A stretch of DNA of 64,000 bases from the NCBI RefSeq assembly GCF_020092905.1, contig NZ_JAGSGB010000002.1:744001-808000 (forward strand). The letters are read 5' to 3'. The stretch comes from Pacificimonas aurantium. Its GTDB lineage: Bacteria > Pseudomonadota > Alphaproteobacteria > Sphingomonadales > Sphingomonadaceae. The number at the start of each line of letters is the position of its first letter. The stretch's first letter is position 1. This document shows, one piece after another, positions 34,129 to 41,811 of the stretch. The notes below the pieces were generated by a model, which saw only the letters and a program-made list of their open reading frames with translations, was not told the DNA's origin and made no database searches. Position numbers and translations under genes: made by a program.

Positions 34129-35382
34129 TCATTGTGCACCGAGCCAGATCAGTGTCGCCGCCAGGCGACCACGATCTTCCTGAGCTTGAATCAAAGCTTC
34201 ACGGATGGTGTCACGCGCTTCGGCCGCAGCCAGAACTTCGATCAGCGGAAACCTGCCGTTGCGGTAGCCAATCCGAACGAGGCGCAAGGCTTCTTCGGCT
34301 TGGGGCAAGGACGTCTCCGCGAGGGTCTCGACCCGCGCTTCGGCTGCCAGAAATTGTCCGCGGGCCTGCGTGACCTCGAGTTCGTAATCGGTGCGGGCAA
34401 TTGCTTCCCGCGCCGTCGCGGCGCGAAGCCGCGCTTCGGCAGCGGCGATGTTTCCCTGGTTGCGATTACGCAATGGAAGCGGGATCGAAACCCCCACGAG
34501 AAACGCCTGGTCTCGACTTTCCTCGAACCGTCGGACTCCGGCGGATATTGCCGGATCCGGAATGCCGAGAGAGCGTTCCCGGGCGATCGCGGCATCCGCG
34601 GCCTCGCGTTCGGCACGGGCGACCTGAAGTCGTAAGGCCGAAGGTGACGCGAGCAGCGTCGCCGGAGGTTCGATCTCGGGGAACACCGAAGGCACGTCCG
34701 TAGCAGGTGTTGCCTCGCCCCAAAGCGCGGCGAGCGCGTTCCTCGCCGTACTGTCGGCAGCCAGGGCCGCTTCAAGCTCCGCGAGCGCCTCCGCAAGTGC
34801 CGCTTCGGCACGAAGCGATCGCAGAGGAGGCTCCCGCCCAACATCGACCAGTACGCCTGCGATCCTGGCAAGCTCGCGATTGCGCTCGACTATGTCCCGC
34901 GCGAGTTCCAATCGGGCTGCCGCAGCGACGGCTTCGACATAGCGTTCGCGCACCGATCGCCCGAGCTGAGCAACCGAGAGCGCTCCTGAAAGGGTCGCGA
35001 CGCGCGCTTCCGCCTGGGCGGCGCGGACGCGCGCTCCCCGTTTGCCGCCCAATTCGAGCCGCTGGCTCAGGGACAAAGTATACTCGGTGGCCTGCAATCC
35101 CGAAAACGCGCCGCTCCCGGCAATGTTTTCGGCTTCGAAAGCAATTTCTGGGTTGGGCCGCAGCCGCGCCTGGTCGACTAGGGCCCGCGCCGCGTCGGCT
35201 TCGGCCCGCGGTCCGATCAGGCGCGGATTTTCTGGGGGCTCATCTGCGCTGTCGACGATGCCCGCACGAGCGAGCGCAGCTTCGAGCGTCAGAAGCTCAC
35301 GCTCCTGCGCCGCCACGGTCGTGGCTTGAGCGGCGAGGAACAGCCCTCCAAGGAGGACCCCTCGCCAATGAATGGCTGACAT
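34129..35382 (-). CDS. czcC: CzcC-type outer-membrane efflux channel
   Basis: TolC-like outer-membrane factor of about 417 residues. A Sec signal peptide (GVLLGGLFLAAQATTVAAQ) is followed by two outer-membrane-efflux repeats of long amphipathic helices. The segment ISAGVRRFEESRDQAFLVGVSIPLPLRNRNQG is characteristic of CzcC. The start at 35382 (MSAIHWRG) has AGAGGAATATTCG upstream. An ATG 15 codons earlier would spoil the signal peptide. It opens the czcCBA core, 63 bp after the small periplasmic protein. Confidence 0.88.
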   Translation of the reverse strand: MSAIHWRGVLLGGLFLAAQATTVAAQERELLTLEAALARAGIVDSADEPPENPRLIGPRAEADAARALVDQARLRPNPEIAFEAENIAGSGAFSGLQATEYTLSLSQRLELGGKRGARVRAAQAEARVATLSGALSVAQLGRSVRERYVEAVAAAARLELARDIVERNRELARIAGVLVDVGREPPLRSLRAEAALAEALAELEAALAADSTARNALAALWGEATPATDVPSVFPEIEPPATLLASPSALRLQVARAEREAADAAIARERSLGIPDPAISAGVRRFEESRDQAFLVGVSIPLPLRNRNQGNIAAAEARLRAATAREAIARTDYELEVTQARGQFLAAEARVETLAETSLPQAEEALRLVRIGYRNGRFPLIEVLAAAEARDTIREALIQAQEDRGRLAATLIWLGAQ

Positions 35383-35445
35383 TTTTCGAATATTCCTCTG
35401 CTGACGATCCGAACTGCGCTGCGGCATGCAGCGCGGTGACGGTCG

Positions 35446-35820
35446 TCAGGCGCGAGGGGGGCGCTTCAGTCGGTCGGCAATGTCGGAAGCGAGCGCTTCG
35501 GCGGGAGGCGCATCGGGAACCACAACCAAGTGAGGAACCGAATTCTTCTGCACGGTGCTGGCAAAGCTCGCCCCATGATGACAATGGCCGTGCCCACACA
35601 CGCCGTGTTGCTCGGTCGGCGCATCCGGATCGCCCGGAACTTCGTCAGTAGCTGCGGATGACGCGGACGCGCTGTCGAGCGAAACCAGAACGGGCGTGCT
35701 TCCGGGCGCCACTTCGGCGCCGCAAGCAGCAGCATCCGCCGCCGTCACGAACACCATCGCGACCAGCATGAGCAGGACGACGAAAGGATGCAGGACAAGG
35801 CGACGATAGCTTGTGGTCAT
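35446..35820 (-). CDS. CzcI-like small periplasmic protein of the czc operon
   Basis: A 124-residue protein with a clear signal peptide (LHPFVVLLMLVAMVFVTAADA) and a mature region bearing a Cys/His cluster, HGVCGHGHCHHG, near residue 76. Position at the head of czcCBA and the metal-binding cluster resemble CzcI, a small periplasmic modulator of czc expression. Sequence identity to CzcI could not be tested. It may buffer metal in the periplasm. The promoter would lie in the 123 bp upstream, which contain the inverted repeat 35895-35920. Confidence 0.65.
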   Translation of the reverse strand: MTTSYRRLVLHPFVVLLMLVAMVFVTAADAAACGAEVAPGSTPVLVSLDSASASSAATDEVPGDPDAPTEQHGVCGHGHCHHGASFASTVQKNSVPHLVVVPDAPPAEALASDIADRLKRPPRA

Positions 35821-35894
35821 GGATTCCGACGGCTCCTAGCAAACCGGATCAAGATTGCAAGCTCCGTAACACGATGAAGTATAAGTCGTTTGTT

Positions 35895-35920
35895 ACAGTA
35901 TAACAGTCCTCGAATACTGT
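35895..35920. promoter_or_regulatory. inverted repeat upstream of the czc operon
   Basis: ACAGTAT and ATACTGT are perfect 7-bp inverted arms separated by 12 bp, in an AT-rich stretch unlike the GC-rich surroundings. It lies 75 bp upstream of the CzcI-like gene and just after the dmeF stop. Position and composition suggest a regulator site in the czc promoter region. No regulator gene adjoins it and no T-run follows, so a terminator is less likely. Confidence 0.4.
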
Positions 35921-35943
35921 TTCGGTCTTTTAGAACGGCGCGA

Positions 35944-36897
35944 TCAGGCCGCGCGAAGCTCGGGATGGGGATGCTCGCAGCGATGCACTTCGATCGTGAC
36001 GTGCACATATTCCGCATGCTCTGAAAGTCGGCTCGCATAATGGTCGGGCGCGAGCGGATCACCGGCGATGAGCGAGGCGATGACCGCATACTTGCCAGGG
36101 CCGATACGCCAGATGTGCAGATCGCCGATCGCGGCGTCCCGGTCCTCTAGCGCCTCGCTCACTTCTGTGTATCGTTCAGAGTCCGCCTCGGCGTCGACAA
36201 GCACGGCTGCGGTATCGCGCAGCAGCGACCATGACCAGCGCCCGATCACGAATGCACCTACCAGACCCATTGCTGCGTCCATCCATGCCCAGCCGAGGTA
36301 CATGCCGGCGAGAAGGGCCACGATAGCCAGGACCGAGGTCAGGGCATCGGCAAGCACGTGGAAATAGGCGGAGCGCAGATTGTTGTCGGCATGCGCATGG
36401 TCGTGGTGATGATGATGGTCGTGATCATGCCCATGGTGATGATCGGCACCAAGCAGCCAGGCACTCGCGAGGTTCACCACGAGGCCGAGCAGGGCGATCC
36501 AGATCGCCTCGGTATAGGCAATCGTGAGCGGACTGACGAACCTTTGAGCCGATTCAACCGCGATCCCGATTGCGAAGATGGCGAGGACAAGCGCGCTCGC
36601 GAAGCCGACGAGGTCGCCCACCTTGCCGGTACCGAATGTGAAACGCGGGTTGTTCGCATGGCGCCTGGCAAACCAGTAGGCAAAGGCCGCGACGCCCAGG
36701 GCACCTGCGTGGGTCGCCATGTGGATACCATCGGCGAGAAGCGCCATCGATCCGGTCCACAGGCCAGCGACGATTTCGACCACCATCATCGCGGCGGTCA
36801 AGGCAACGACATAACGCGTGCGCCGCTCATGGGCGTCGTGCGAGGCGCTCAGGAAGTTGTGATCATGGGCGAGCGGATTGGAGTCGGCGTGGTGCAT
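35944..36897 (-). CDS. dmeF: DmeF-type CDF Co/Ni efflux transporter
   Basis: A CDF transporter of about 317 residues. The N-terminus begins MHHADSNPLAHDHNFL and leads into helix 1. Helix 2 has HMATHAG-type metal residues (LLADGIHMATHAG). The cytoplasmic loop between helices 4 and 5 is very His-rich (GADHHHGHDHDHHHHHDHA), helix 5 has HVLADALTS, and the C-terminal domain is complete. This is the DmeF pattern, exporting Co and Ni to the periplasm, where CzcCBA can pass them out. The ATG at 36897 was chosen; the open frame extends 41 codons further upstream without family resemblance. Confidence 0.85.
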   Translation of the reverse strand: MHHADSNPLAHDHNFLSASHDAHERRTRYVVALTAAMMVVEIVAGLWTGSMALLADGIHMATHAGALGVAAFAYWFARRHANNPRFTFGTGKVGDLVGFASALVLAIFAIGIAVESAQRFVSPLTIAYTEAIWIALLGLVVNLASAWLLGADHHHGHDHDHHHHHDHAHADNNLRSAYFHVLADALTSVLAIVALLAGMYLGWAWMDAAMGLVGAFVIGRWSWSLLRDTAAVLVDAEADSERYTEVSEALEDRDAAIGDLHIWRIGPGKYAVIASLIAGDPLAPDHYASRLSEHAEYVHVTIEVHRCEHPHPELRAA

Positions 36898-36977
36898 GCG
36901 GGGCTGATAACCCGAGATGCCTTCCCAAGAAATCCCCTCTCCAACCGAAAAGGCAATCGATGACAATTGTCTGAGAT

Positions 36978-37018
36978 GGTCGCCGCAGCCAACCGATGGT
37001 AGACATGCTGCAGCGACC
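36978..37018. terminator. stem-loop after DUF2493 gene, before dmeF
   Basis: GGTCGCCGCAGC (36978-36989) pairs with GCTGCAGCGACC (37007-37018), 11 of 12 bases, around a 17-nt loop. It starts 10 nt after the stop of the DUF2493 gene on the minus strand. No U-tract follows, so it may be a weak or Rho-assisted terminator, or a leader structure of dmeF. Confidence 0.4.
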
Positions 37019-37027
37019 AACAGACTA

Positions 37028-37966
37028 TTATCCCTTAGTCTTGGATCCGGACGTCACGGTCCTGCGATCGACCACGGTGATCCGGCGCGTCTTGGCGTCG
37101 ATCACTAGCCGTTCAGTCACGCCATTGCCCGGAAAGGCGACAACGTAACGCGGATTGAGCGAAAGCATCTGCTCGTTGCGCTTGAACCCGGCGCGGGCAC
37201 CAAGCCGACGATCGAGCGAATACGTCAGCTGCTGGACTTCGCGGCGCTCGGCCCAGCTCGCTGCCAGACGATCGGCACCCTTGCCGTCGCCGCCATGGAC
37301 CAGGAAGAGATCGGGAACCGCATCGCGAACCTTGTCCAGCGTCGCCCAGATATTGTCGGCATAGACACGCGCATCTTCTGCGTTTTCGAAGCTCTGGCGA
37401 CCACCGGCGAAGACGATTGGAGTGCCTTCCGGGATCAGGGCGTGACGCCGGTTCTCAGCACGTGCGCGAAGGAAGTCGCGGGCATCGATCACAGTCGAGG
37501 TAAGGTTGCGCGAATGGCTCGTGCGCGAGCCGGAAACGGGCTTCCACGAGGAACCGGTCTCGTCGCGATAGAGTGCTGCCGCAGCCTCGCGCATCTGCTC
37601 GAAGGCAAGCATGCTGGCTTCGGCGGCCTGCGCGCGCTCTACCTGCTCTTCCAGATTGCTCGAATGCACTTCGGAGCCATCGGCCGATGCGAGCAGAACA
37701 CGGATTTCATCGCTGGCCCGGTCGAGCTGAGCCGACTTGCGGCTGGCTGCGCGGTGAAAGAGATTGACCATGCCCCAGGCAATGTCCTCGGCATCGGCCT
37801 CCAGGGCCGTGTCCGAAAACATCGCGAAAAGATCGGACCAGACTGCAGCGAGGGTCTGCTCGATCGCATCCTCGCAGGGAAAGTCGGTCTCGTTGAAGGG
37901 GGCTGGCCTGATGCTTAGGCCCGAGAGATCGAGACCGTTCAATTGGTCGATGAAGCTGTCGTACAT
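37028..37966 (-). CDS. DUF2493 (SLOG-like) protein of conjugative elements
   Basis: A 312-residue protein. The C-terminal half holds the DUF2493 signature: IVFAGGRQSFENAEDARVY, then LVHGGDGKGADRLAASWA, a Rossmann-like nucleotide-binding fold related to the SLOG/YspA group. The N-terminal half is helical and acidic. Family members are typical of alphaproteobacterial plasmids and integrative elements, near ArdC and primase genes, as here. The ATG at 37966 has AGGAGACACCCC upstream. The function is unproven; binding of a nucleotide derivative is inferred from the fold. Confidence 0.75.
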   Translation of the reverse strand: MYDSFIDQLNGLDLSGLSIRPAPFNETDFPCEDAIEQTLAAVWSDLFAMFSDTALEADAEDIAWGMVNLFHRAASRKSAQLDRASDEIRVLLASADGSEVHSSNLEEQVERAQAAEASMLAFEQMREAAAALYRDETGSSWKPVSGSRTSHSRNLTSTVIDARDFLRARAENRRHALIPEGTPIVFAGGRQSFENAEDARVYADNIWATLDKVRDAVPDLFLVHGGDGKGADRLAASWAERREVQQLTYSLDRRLGARAGFKRNEQMLSLNPRYVVAFPGNGVTERLVIDAKTRRITVVDRRTVTSGSKTKG

Positions 37967-38009
37967 GGGGTGTCTCCTGATCGCGGGGACAAGGAGAGGA
38001 GGCACCATT

Positions 38010-38181
38010 GCCTCGGCCCTGTCCGCCGGAGCCCGATCAGGGCCGGGACAAGGGGCGTGACGCACCGCGTAGCGGGAAACCTGCGGCCCTAGGCTGGCGC
38101 GGGCAACACGGGCCGACGGGCCGCAGGTTGCGGCGCGCCCCGACCGGCCCAAGGGCCTCTCCCGGCGGACAGGGATGAGGC
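38010..38181. repeat. 172-bp nested inverted-repeat structure
   Basis: Four nested arm pairs share one centre: 38010-38029 with 38162-38181 (18 of 20 bases), 38040-38046 with 38144-38150 (7 of 7), 38052-38057 with 38136-38141 (6 of 6), and 38078-38089 with 38118-38129 (12 of 12). Together they can fold into a long, bulged hairpin in single-stranded DNA or RNA. It fills the gap between the two element genes. Such structures in the leading region of conjugative DNA can serve as single-strand promoters or initiation sites; here that role is inferred. Confidence 0.75.
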
Positions 38182-38185
38182 AGGA

Positions 38186-38626
38186 TCAGGTCCCGATGTC
38201 GCAGGTGGATCGGGAGCGCTCGAAGATCGCTTCGCCATTCGAGAATCGCCCGACCAGGCGCAGATCCCCGAACAGGTCAATAAAGCGTCCCGACACCTGG
38301 GCGAGCCAGTGCCGTGCCCTTGCCGTTCGTGGGACGTAGAAATCCGCCTCCCAGTATCGGGCATCGTCACGCTCGACGAGCCAGATCGCGGCGAGACCGC
38401 AATAGGTCGATATGCCGCAATCAGCGAAGGCATTGCGAAGGAGGATACGATCTTCGCGGCCGCGCCATCCATTGAAGCGCTCGAACGAAGGAAAGGCCGC
38501 TTTCGCGGCATCGATGACCTCGTCGACGAGGCACTCATAGACCCAGTCGATATCTTCGTCTTCGCCGTCATCGAGCAAGCGAAAGGCCACTACGGAGCCG
38601 GTCGGGTAGCTGACGGAACGTCCCAT
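38186..38626 (-). CDS. hypothetical protein of conjugative-element type
   Basis: A 146-residue acidic protein without membrane segment or recognised catalytic motif. It begins with a short beta-rich part (SVSYPTGSVVAFRLLDDGEDEDIDW) followed by a region containing FERFNGWRGREDRILLRNAFADCG. It lies 11 bp downstream of the chimeric primase/ArdC frame and upstream of the nested hairpin and DUF2493 gene. Gene order resembles cargo blocks of alphaproteobacterial plasmids and integrative elements. No function can be assigned. Confidence 0.65.
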   Translation of the reverse strand: MGRSVSYPTGSVVAFRLLDDGEDEDIDWVYECLVDEVIDAAKAAFPSFERFNGWRGREDRILLRNAFADCGISTYCGLAAIWLVERDDARYWEADFYVPRTARARHWLAQVSGRFIDLFGDLRLVGRFSNGEAIFERSRSTCDIGT

Positions 38627-38637
38627 CTCACTACTCC

Positions 38638-39111
38638 TTAGGCTGCATCGGCGAGATCGATGTCGGCCTCGCCTTCACGGGATTGATGGCCTCCAAGTTC
38701 GAGCAACAGGCTGGCAGCTTCTTCGGCCTTGGCCGCGGCGGTCAGGATCGCGCGCTCGTCCGATTTGAGGATCTTGAGCCAGGACGCGATGTAACTGGCG
38801 TGATGGTCGAGGTGGGTGACCGGAAGGCCCAATTCGGCTCCAAGGATTGCCGAGGAACCTGAGAAGAGCGAGGTTGCGTCGACACCTTCACTCGCCAGAG
38901 CAGCCAGCACGCTCTGCTGATCACATCCCGCAAAACAATGGAAAAGGATCGCTTTTTGGCCGAGCGACACACCGAGTGACGGCGTACGGTCGTCATGCGC
39001 AGGGCAGCAGGCCATGCCCTTTGTGCCGGACCATTTGCCGCCCCGGTTTTCACAGATGCGGCGGGCGGCTTCTTCCAAAGAGCTTATCTTGGTGGAATAT
39101 CGGTGGGACAT
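38638..39111 (-). pseudogene. chimeric frame: primase zinc-finger N-terminus joined to ArdC C-terminus
   Basis: A 157-codon frame from ATG 39111. Residues 1 to about 84 match the N-terminal zinc-finger region of element-borne primases: KGMACCPAHDDRTPSLGVSL and ILFHCFAGCDQ. From about residue 86, AILGAELGLPVTHLDHHASYI and SWLKILKSDERAILTAA match the C-terminal tail of ArdC-type antirestriction proteins. The primase catalytic domain and the ArdC DNA-binding and metalloprotease core are missing. An in-frame deletion between two formerly neighbouring genes, near 38,855, explains this. The product would lack both activities unless the fragments kept a new role. Confidence 0.6.
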
Positions 39112-39902
39112 GGCACATCGCGATCCTTTCGGCTCGCTCACAAAGGCCCTCCTCCCCTCCAGCCCTTCTGTGTTGTAAGAACAGGTCGGAGGGGATTCAC
39201 GTCTGCACTGCGAGCCCGTCGATTTGAGCGTCACATCGACATCGCCGCTCACCCGCGAGGTCTACCGATTATTCGTAGTGACTTCTCACTAGCGCCATTG
39301 ATCCTTATCGCTGCCCCACGACCTGGTCAGTTTAGATCATGCGACACGTTACCTAATCGAAAATTCCGGTCCGATCTTTCCTTTTGCAAATCGCGTCGTG
39401 CCTTCGGAAGGTAGTCCCGCCAAGTCCGTCGATGAGTGATATGGCTGATTTTGCCGGGCTTGCTCATTCCCGCCATCGCGGCAACCGGCATTCTGCCATG
39501 GCCGGGTTGATCATTTTCACGAGCGAATAATGTCTTCGCGCGTTCGATTTCCTCGTCTGAATAATGCATTCGATGCTCCATCGGGTTGGACCTGCGAGAG
39601 CGTTCGAACGAAATTCGGCGAACCCTCTGCAGGGTCCGCCGGTTAACCTCCAACTGGAGGACGGGACCTCGGAATTCTTCCGAAGCTGTCGGCTTGTGCC
39701 GACATGCGTGACGTTTGCGATATAGTCGCTGAGACAATTCGCGCAACTGCACAGCGACTTTTGAAGTACGATGGTCAAGCCGCGGCCTAGCGACCGCTCA
39801 CCAGCGCCTCTCCACTCAGTCATGGTCATTGTAAGCCTCGTGCAGGAGGCGGTGAAGCATCTTCCTTCGGTAAATCTGCTTCAAGCGAAAGAGCACAAAA
39901 AC
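39112..39902. other. 791-bp region without a convincing gene
   Basis: Between the chimeric frame and the HipB operator I see no well-supported gene, only one weak minus-strand frame (39327-39581). Short palindromes are present: CGTTCGAACG near 39601, ACCCT-CTGC-AGGGT near 39622, and CCTCCA-AC-TGGAGG near 39647. The mixed composition and lack of coding signal fit decayed mobile-element DNA at a deletion scar. Confidence 0.5.
39327..39581 (-). CDS. weak small frame, possibly decayed
   Basis: An 84-codon frame from ATG 39581 (MEHRMHYSDEEIERAKTLF...). The first part is acidic and helical like a small DNA- or protein-binding factor; the second is basic (HITHRRTWRDYLPKARRDLQ). There is no ribosome site at the ATG and no family is recognised. 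It may be a remnant of a mobile-element gene, or chance. Confidence 0.25.
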   Translation of the reverse strand: MEHRMHYSDEEIERAKTLFARENDQPGHGRMPVAAMAGMSKPGKISHITHRRTWRDYLPKARRDLQKERSDRNFRLGNVSHDLN

Positions 39903-39946
39903 ATGACATATCATTTCTATTTGCGGAATTTCGCATGATATGTCAT
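39903..39946. promoter_or_regulatory. HipB-type operator upstream of hipBA
   Basis: ATGACATATCAT (39903-39914) and ATGATATGTCAT (39935-39946) are perfect 12-bp inverted arms, 20 bp apart. They end 10 bp before the hipB start, in AT-rich DNA that likely contains the promoter. Toxin-antitoxin operons are typically repressed by the antitoxin at such sites, so this is the expected autoregulatory operator. Confidence 0.7.
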
Positions 39947-39956
39947 ATATCGGGCC

Positions 39957-40298
39957 ATGCCCCGTTCGTCTCGAGCTGCTAGCGGACTACCGCCCCAGAG
40001 CCAACGTGCGATTACACGGCTAGGTAAGGATATCGCCCTTGCTCGCCGCCGGAGAAAACTTCCCCAGCGTTTAATGGCCGAGCGCATGATCGTCTCGGTT
40101 CAAACGCTGCAACGCCTCGAAGCGGGAGATCCTACCGTGGGCCTCGCGGTTCTGGCGAGCGCCCTGCATGTCCTGGGGATGACACAGCGCCTTGCCGAGC
40201 TGGTAACCCCAGACAGTGACCGGGCTGGCATCAGCGAGGATTTGTCCCGCCTGCCCCAGAAGACCCACGCTGTCAGCGACGATGATCTGGATTTCTAG
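39957..40298 (+). CDS. hipB: HipB-like antitoxin, XRE-family regulator
   Basis: A 113-residue helix-turn-helix protein. Residues about 18-75 form the XRE domain (LGKDIALARRRRKLPQRLMAERMIVSVQTLQRLEAGDPTVG). The acidic C-terminal tail (SDDDLDF) resembles the segment by which HipB proteins engage the toxin. It ends 6 bp before the hipA start, and a perfect inverted repeat lies just upstream. It should neutralise HipA and repress the operon. It lies at the right edge of the mobile-element remnant, a common position for maintenance modules. Confidence 0.8.
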   Translation: MPRSSRAASGLPPQSQRAITRLGKDIALARRRRKLPQRLMAERMIVSVQTLQRLEAGDPTVGLAVLASALHVLGMTQRLAELVTPDSDRAGISEDLSRLPQKTHAVSDDDLDF

Positions 40299-40304
40299 CA
40301 AGCC

Positions 40305-41555
40305 GTGACGACCATCCGCACCTATGTCTTCGTGCATCTTGAGGAGGGGCCTGTTCCGGCAGGCCTTCTCACGATGACCGACGAACCGCGCAACCAGTTT
40401 GCTACCTTCGCTTACGGGCGGCGTTATCTGGAACGCGCTGACCGTATTGCGGTCGATCCTGTAGCTCTGCCGTTGCACGAAGCTGGAACTTCTCGAACAT
40501 TCAGGACGGAAGAAGGCTTTGCCGTGTTCGGTGGCATTCGGGATGCTGCTCCTGACGGCTGGGGCCAATACCTAATGTACAAGGCGATGGGCGATCGCTT
40601 GCCGAGCGAAATCGATCTCATTCTGGCCTCGGGCGAACATCGCGTGGGTGCGCTCGCCTTTGGGCCGACGTCCGCCCAGCCTGAGAGAATTACACCATGG
40701 GGGGACGGCCCTGCTCCGGGCGAAGAGTTCACGCTCGCAGAGTTAGCAGAAGCCGCCGAACGAGCGCAGCATGTCGACGAACTCGACGAGAACTTGAGGG
40801 CGTTGCTAGCCGCCGGGTCATCTCTGGGCGGCGCCCGGCCGAAGGCTGCTACAAAAATCGGCGACAAACCCTGGATCGCGAAATTTCAGAAGCGGGGAGA
40901 CAGCTTCCCCGAATGCCGGGTCGAACTGGCGACAATGCGGCTTGCCAGCGAATGTGGTCTCGATGTGCCGCCACTCGACTTCCGCTGTGTCCTTGATCGT
41001 GACATCTATCTGATCGAGCGGTTCGATCGGATTCCTCACGGCAACTGGCTGGAACGCAGGCCCTTTGCTTCGGGGCTCACAATGCTCGGGGCGCATGAGA
41101 GCGAGGTCAGCAGCTTCAGCTATGCCGATCTCGCAGGAGCGATCCGGCAATTCGGAACCGAAGTACGCCAGGATCTGCACGAATTATTTCGTCGCATGCT
41201 GTTCAATATCCTCGTCACCAATGATGATGATCACCTACGTAATCATGGCTTCCTGTTCGATGGTGAGGGATGGCGGCTTTCGCCGCTTTACGATGTAGTG
41301 CCGAAGCCTCAGCTGGGACTGGAGCGCCGGCTCGTCCTCGGCGTCGGGCCGGAAGGCCGCGCTGCAACGATCGAGAACGCTCTCGCCGGTGCCGCGGTCT
41401 TCGACCTCAGCCATGATGACGCGAACGCAATCGCCGAAGACATGAGCAGAATCGTAGCGACACGGTGGGAACACCTATTCACAAAAGCAGGGATAAGCGC
41501 GGCTGATCGCAAGCGTTTCGCCACCTGCTTCCGGTTGGCAGCACCTGTGTCATGA
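40305..41555 (+). CDS. hipA: HipA-like serine/threonine kinase toxin
   Basis: A 416-residue HipA-family kinase beginning with GTG. The N-terminal subdomain (1-100) is followed by the P-loop GSSLGGARPKA (171-181), the catalytic loop NILVTNDDDHLRNHGFL with Asp309 as base, and Mg-binding Asp330 in LSPLYDVVP. All active-site residues are in place, so it appears intact. E. coli HipA phosphorylates glutamyl-tRNA synthetase and induces growth arrest; other family members hit different tRNA synthetases, so the target here is open. It is coupled to hipB with a 6-bp gap. Confidence 0.88.
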   Translation: MTTIRTYVFVHLEEGPVPAGLLTMTDEPRNQFATFAYGRRYLERADRIAVDPVALPLHEAGTSRTFRTEEGFAVFGGIRDAAPDGWGQYLMYKAMGDRLPSEIDLILASGEHRVGALAFGPTSAQPERITPWGDGPAPGEEFTLAELAEAAERAQHVDELDENLRALLAAGSSLGGARPKAATKIGDKPWIAKFQKRGDSFPECRVELATMRLASECGLDVPPLDFRCVLDRDIYLIERFDRIPHGNWLERRPFASGLTMLGAHESEVSSFSYADLAGAIRQFGTEVRQDLHELFRRMLFNILVTNDDDHLRNHGFLFDGEGWRLSPLYDVVPKPQLGLERRLVLGVGPEGRAATIENALAGAAVFDLSHDDANAIAEDMSRIVATRWEHLFTKAGISAADRKRFATCFRLAAPVS

Positions 41556-41811
41556 TCGCAAACGCAGAAATCCGTTCATGGGGGCGCGTGCTTGCCTAAT
41601 TTGGCATGGTGATTACCCGGTGATTGCTAGCCGAGAAAATGGGGATCAAAAAATGCCGATTTGTGATTGTATATCAGTCTATTATGATAGTATGACCACT
41701 AAGGTCTGGTATTTCATGGTCTGGCCTCTGCTATGACAGGAGGGGGTGGCCGGGACCCGCAGGGACTGCGGGACGGAGGAGACGGGCCCCGGCCGGGGGG
41801 ATGCGGCTGCG
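41556..41811. other. intergenic boundary between accessory region and core block
   Basis: This 256-bp gap joins hipA to the 3' end of the catalase gene. The left half is AT-rich. The right half holds a hairpin CCCGCAG-GGA-CTGCGGG (41756-41772) and the palindrome CCCCGGCCGGGG (41787-41798), both downstream of the catalase stop. They may act in termination, though no T-run follows. The abrupt composition change suits an island edge; no attachment repeat was found. Confidence 0.4.

Noticed and set aside
35817-36089. Minus-strand frame bridging the czc promoter region and the dmeF end
   Set aside because: It lies in a different frame from dmeF and has no homology; the region is better read as dmeF plus an intergenic operator.
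41556-41811. Possible attachment site at the right edge of the metal region
   Set aside because: No integrase, tRNA or direct repeat adjoins this junction, so an island boundary is suggested only by gene content and base composition.
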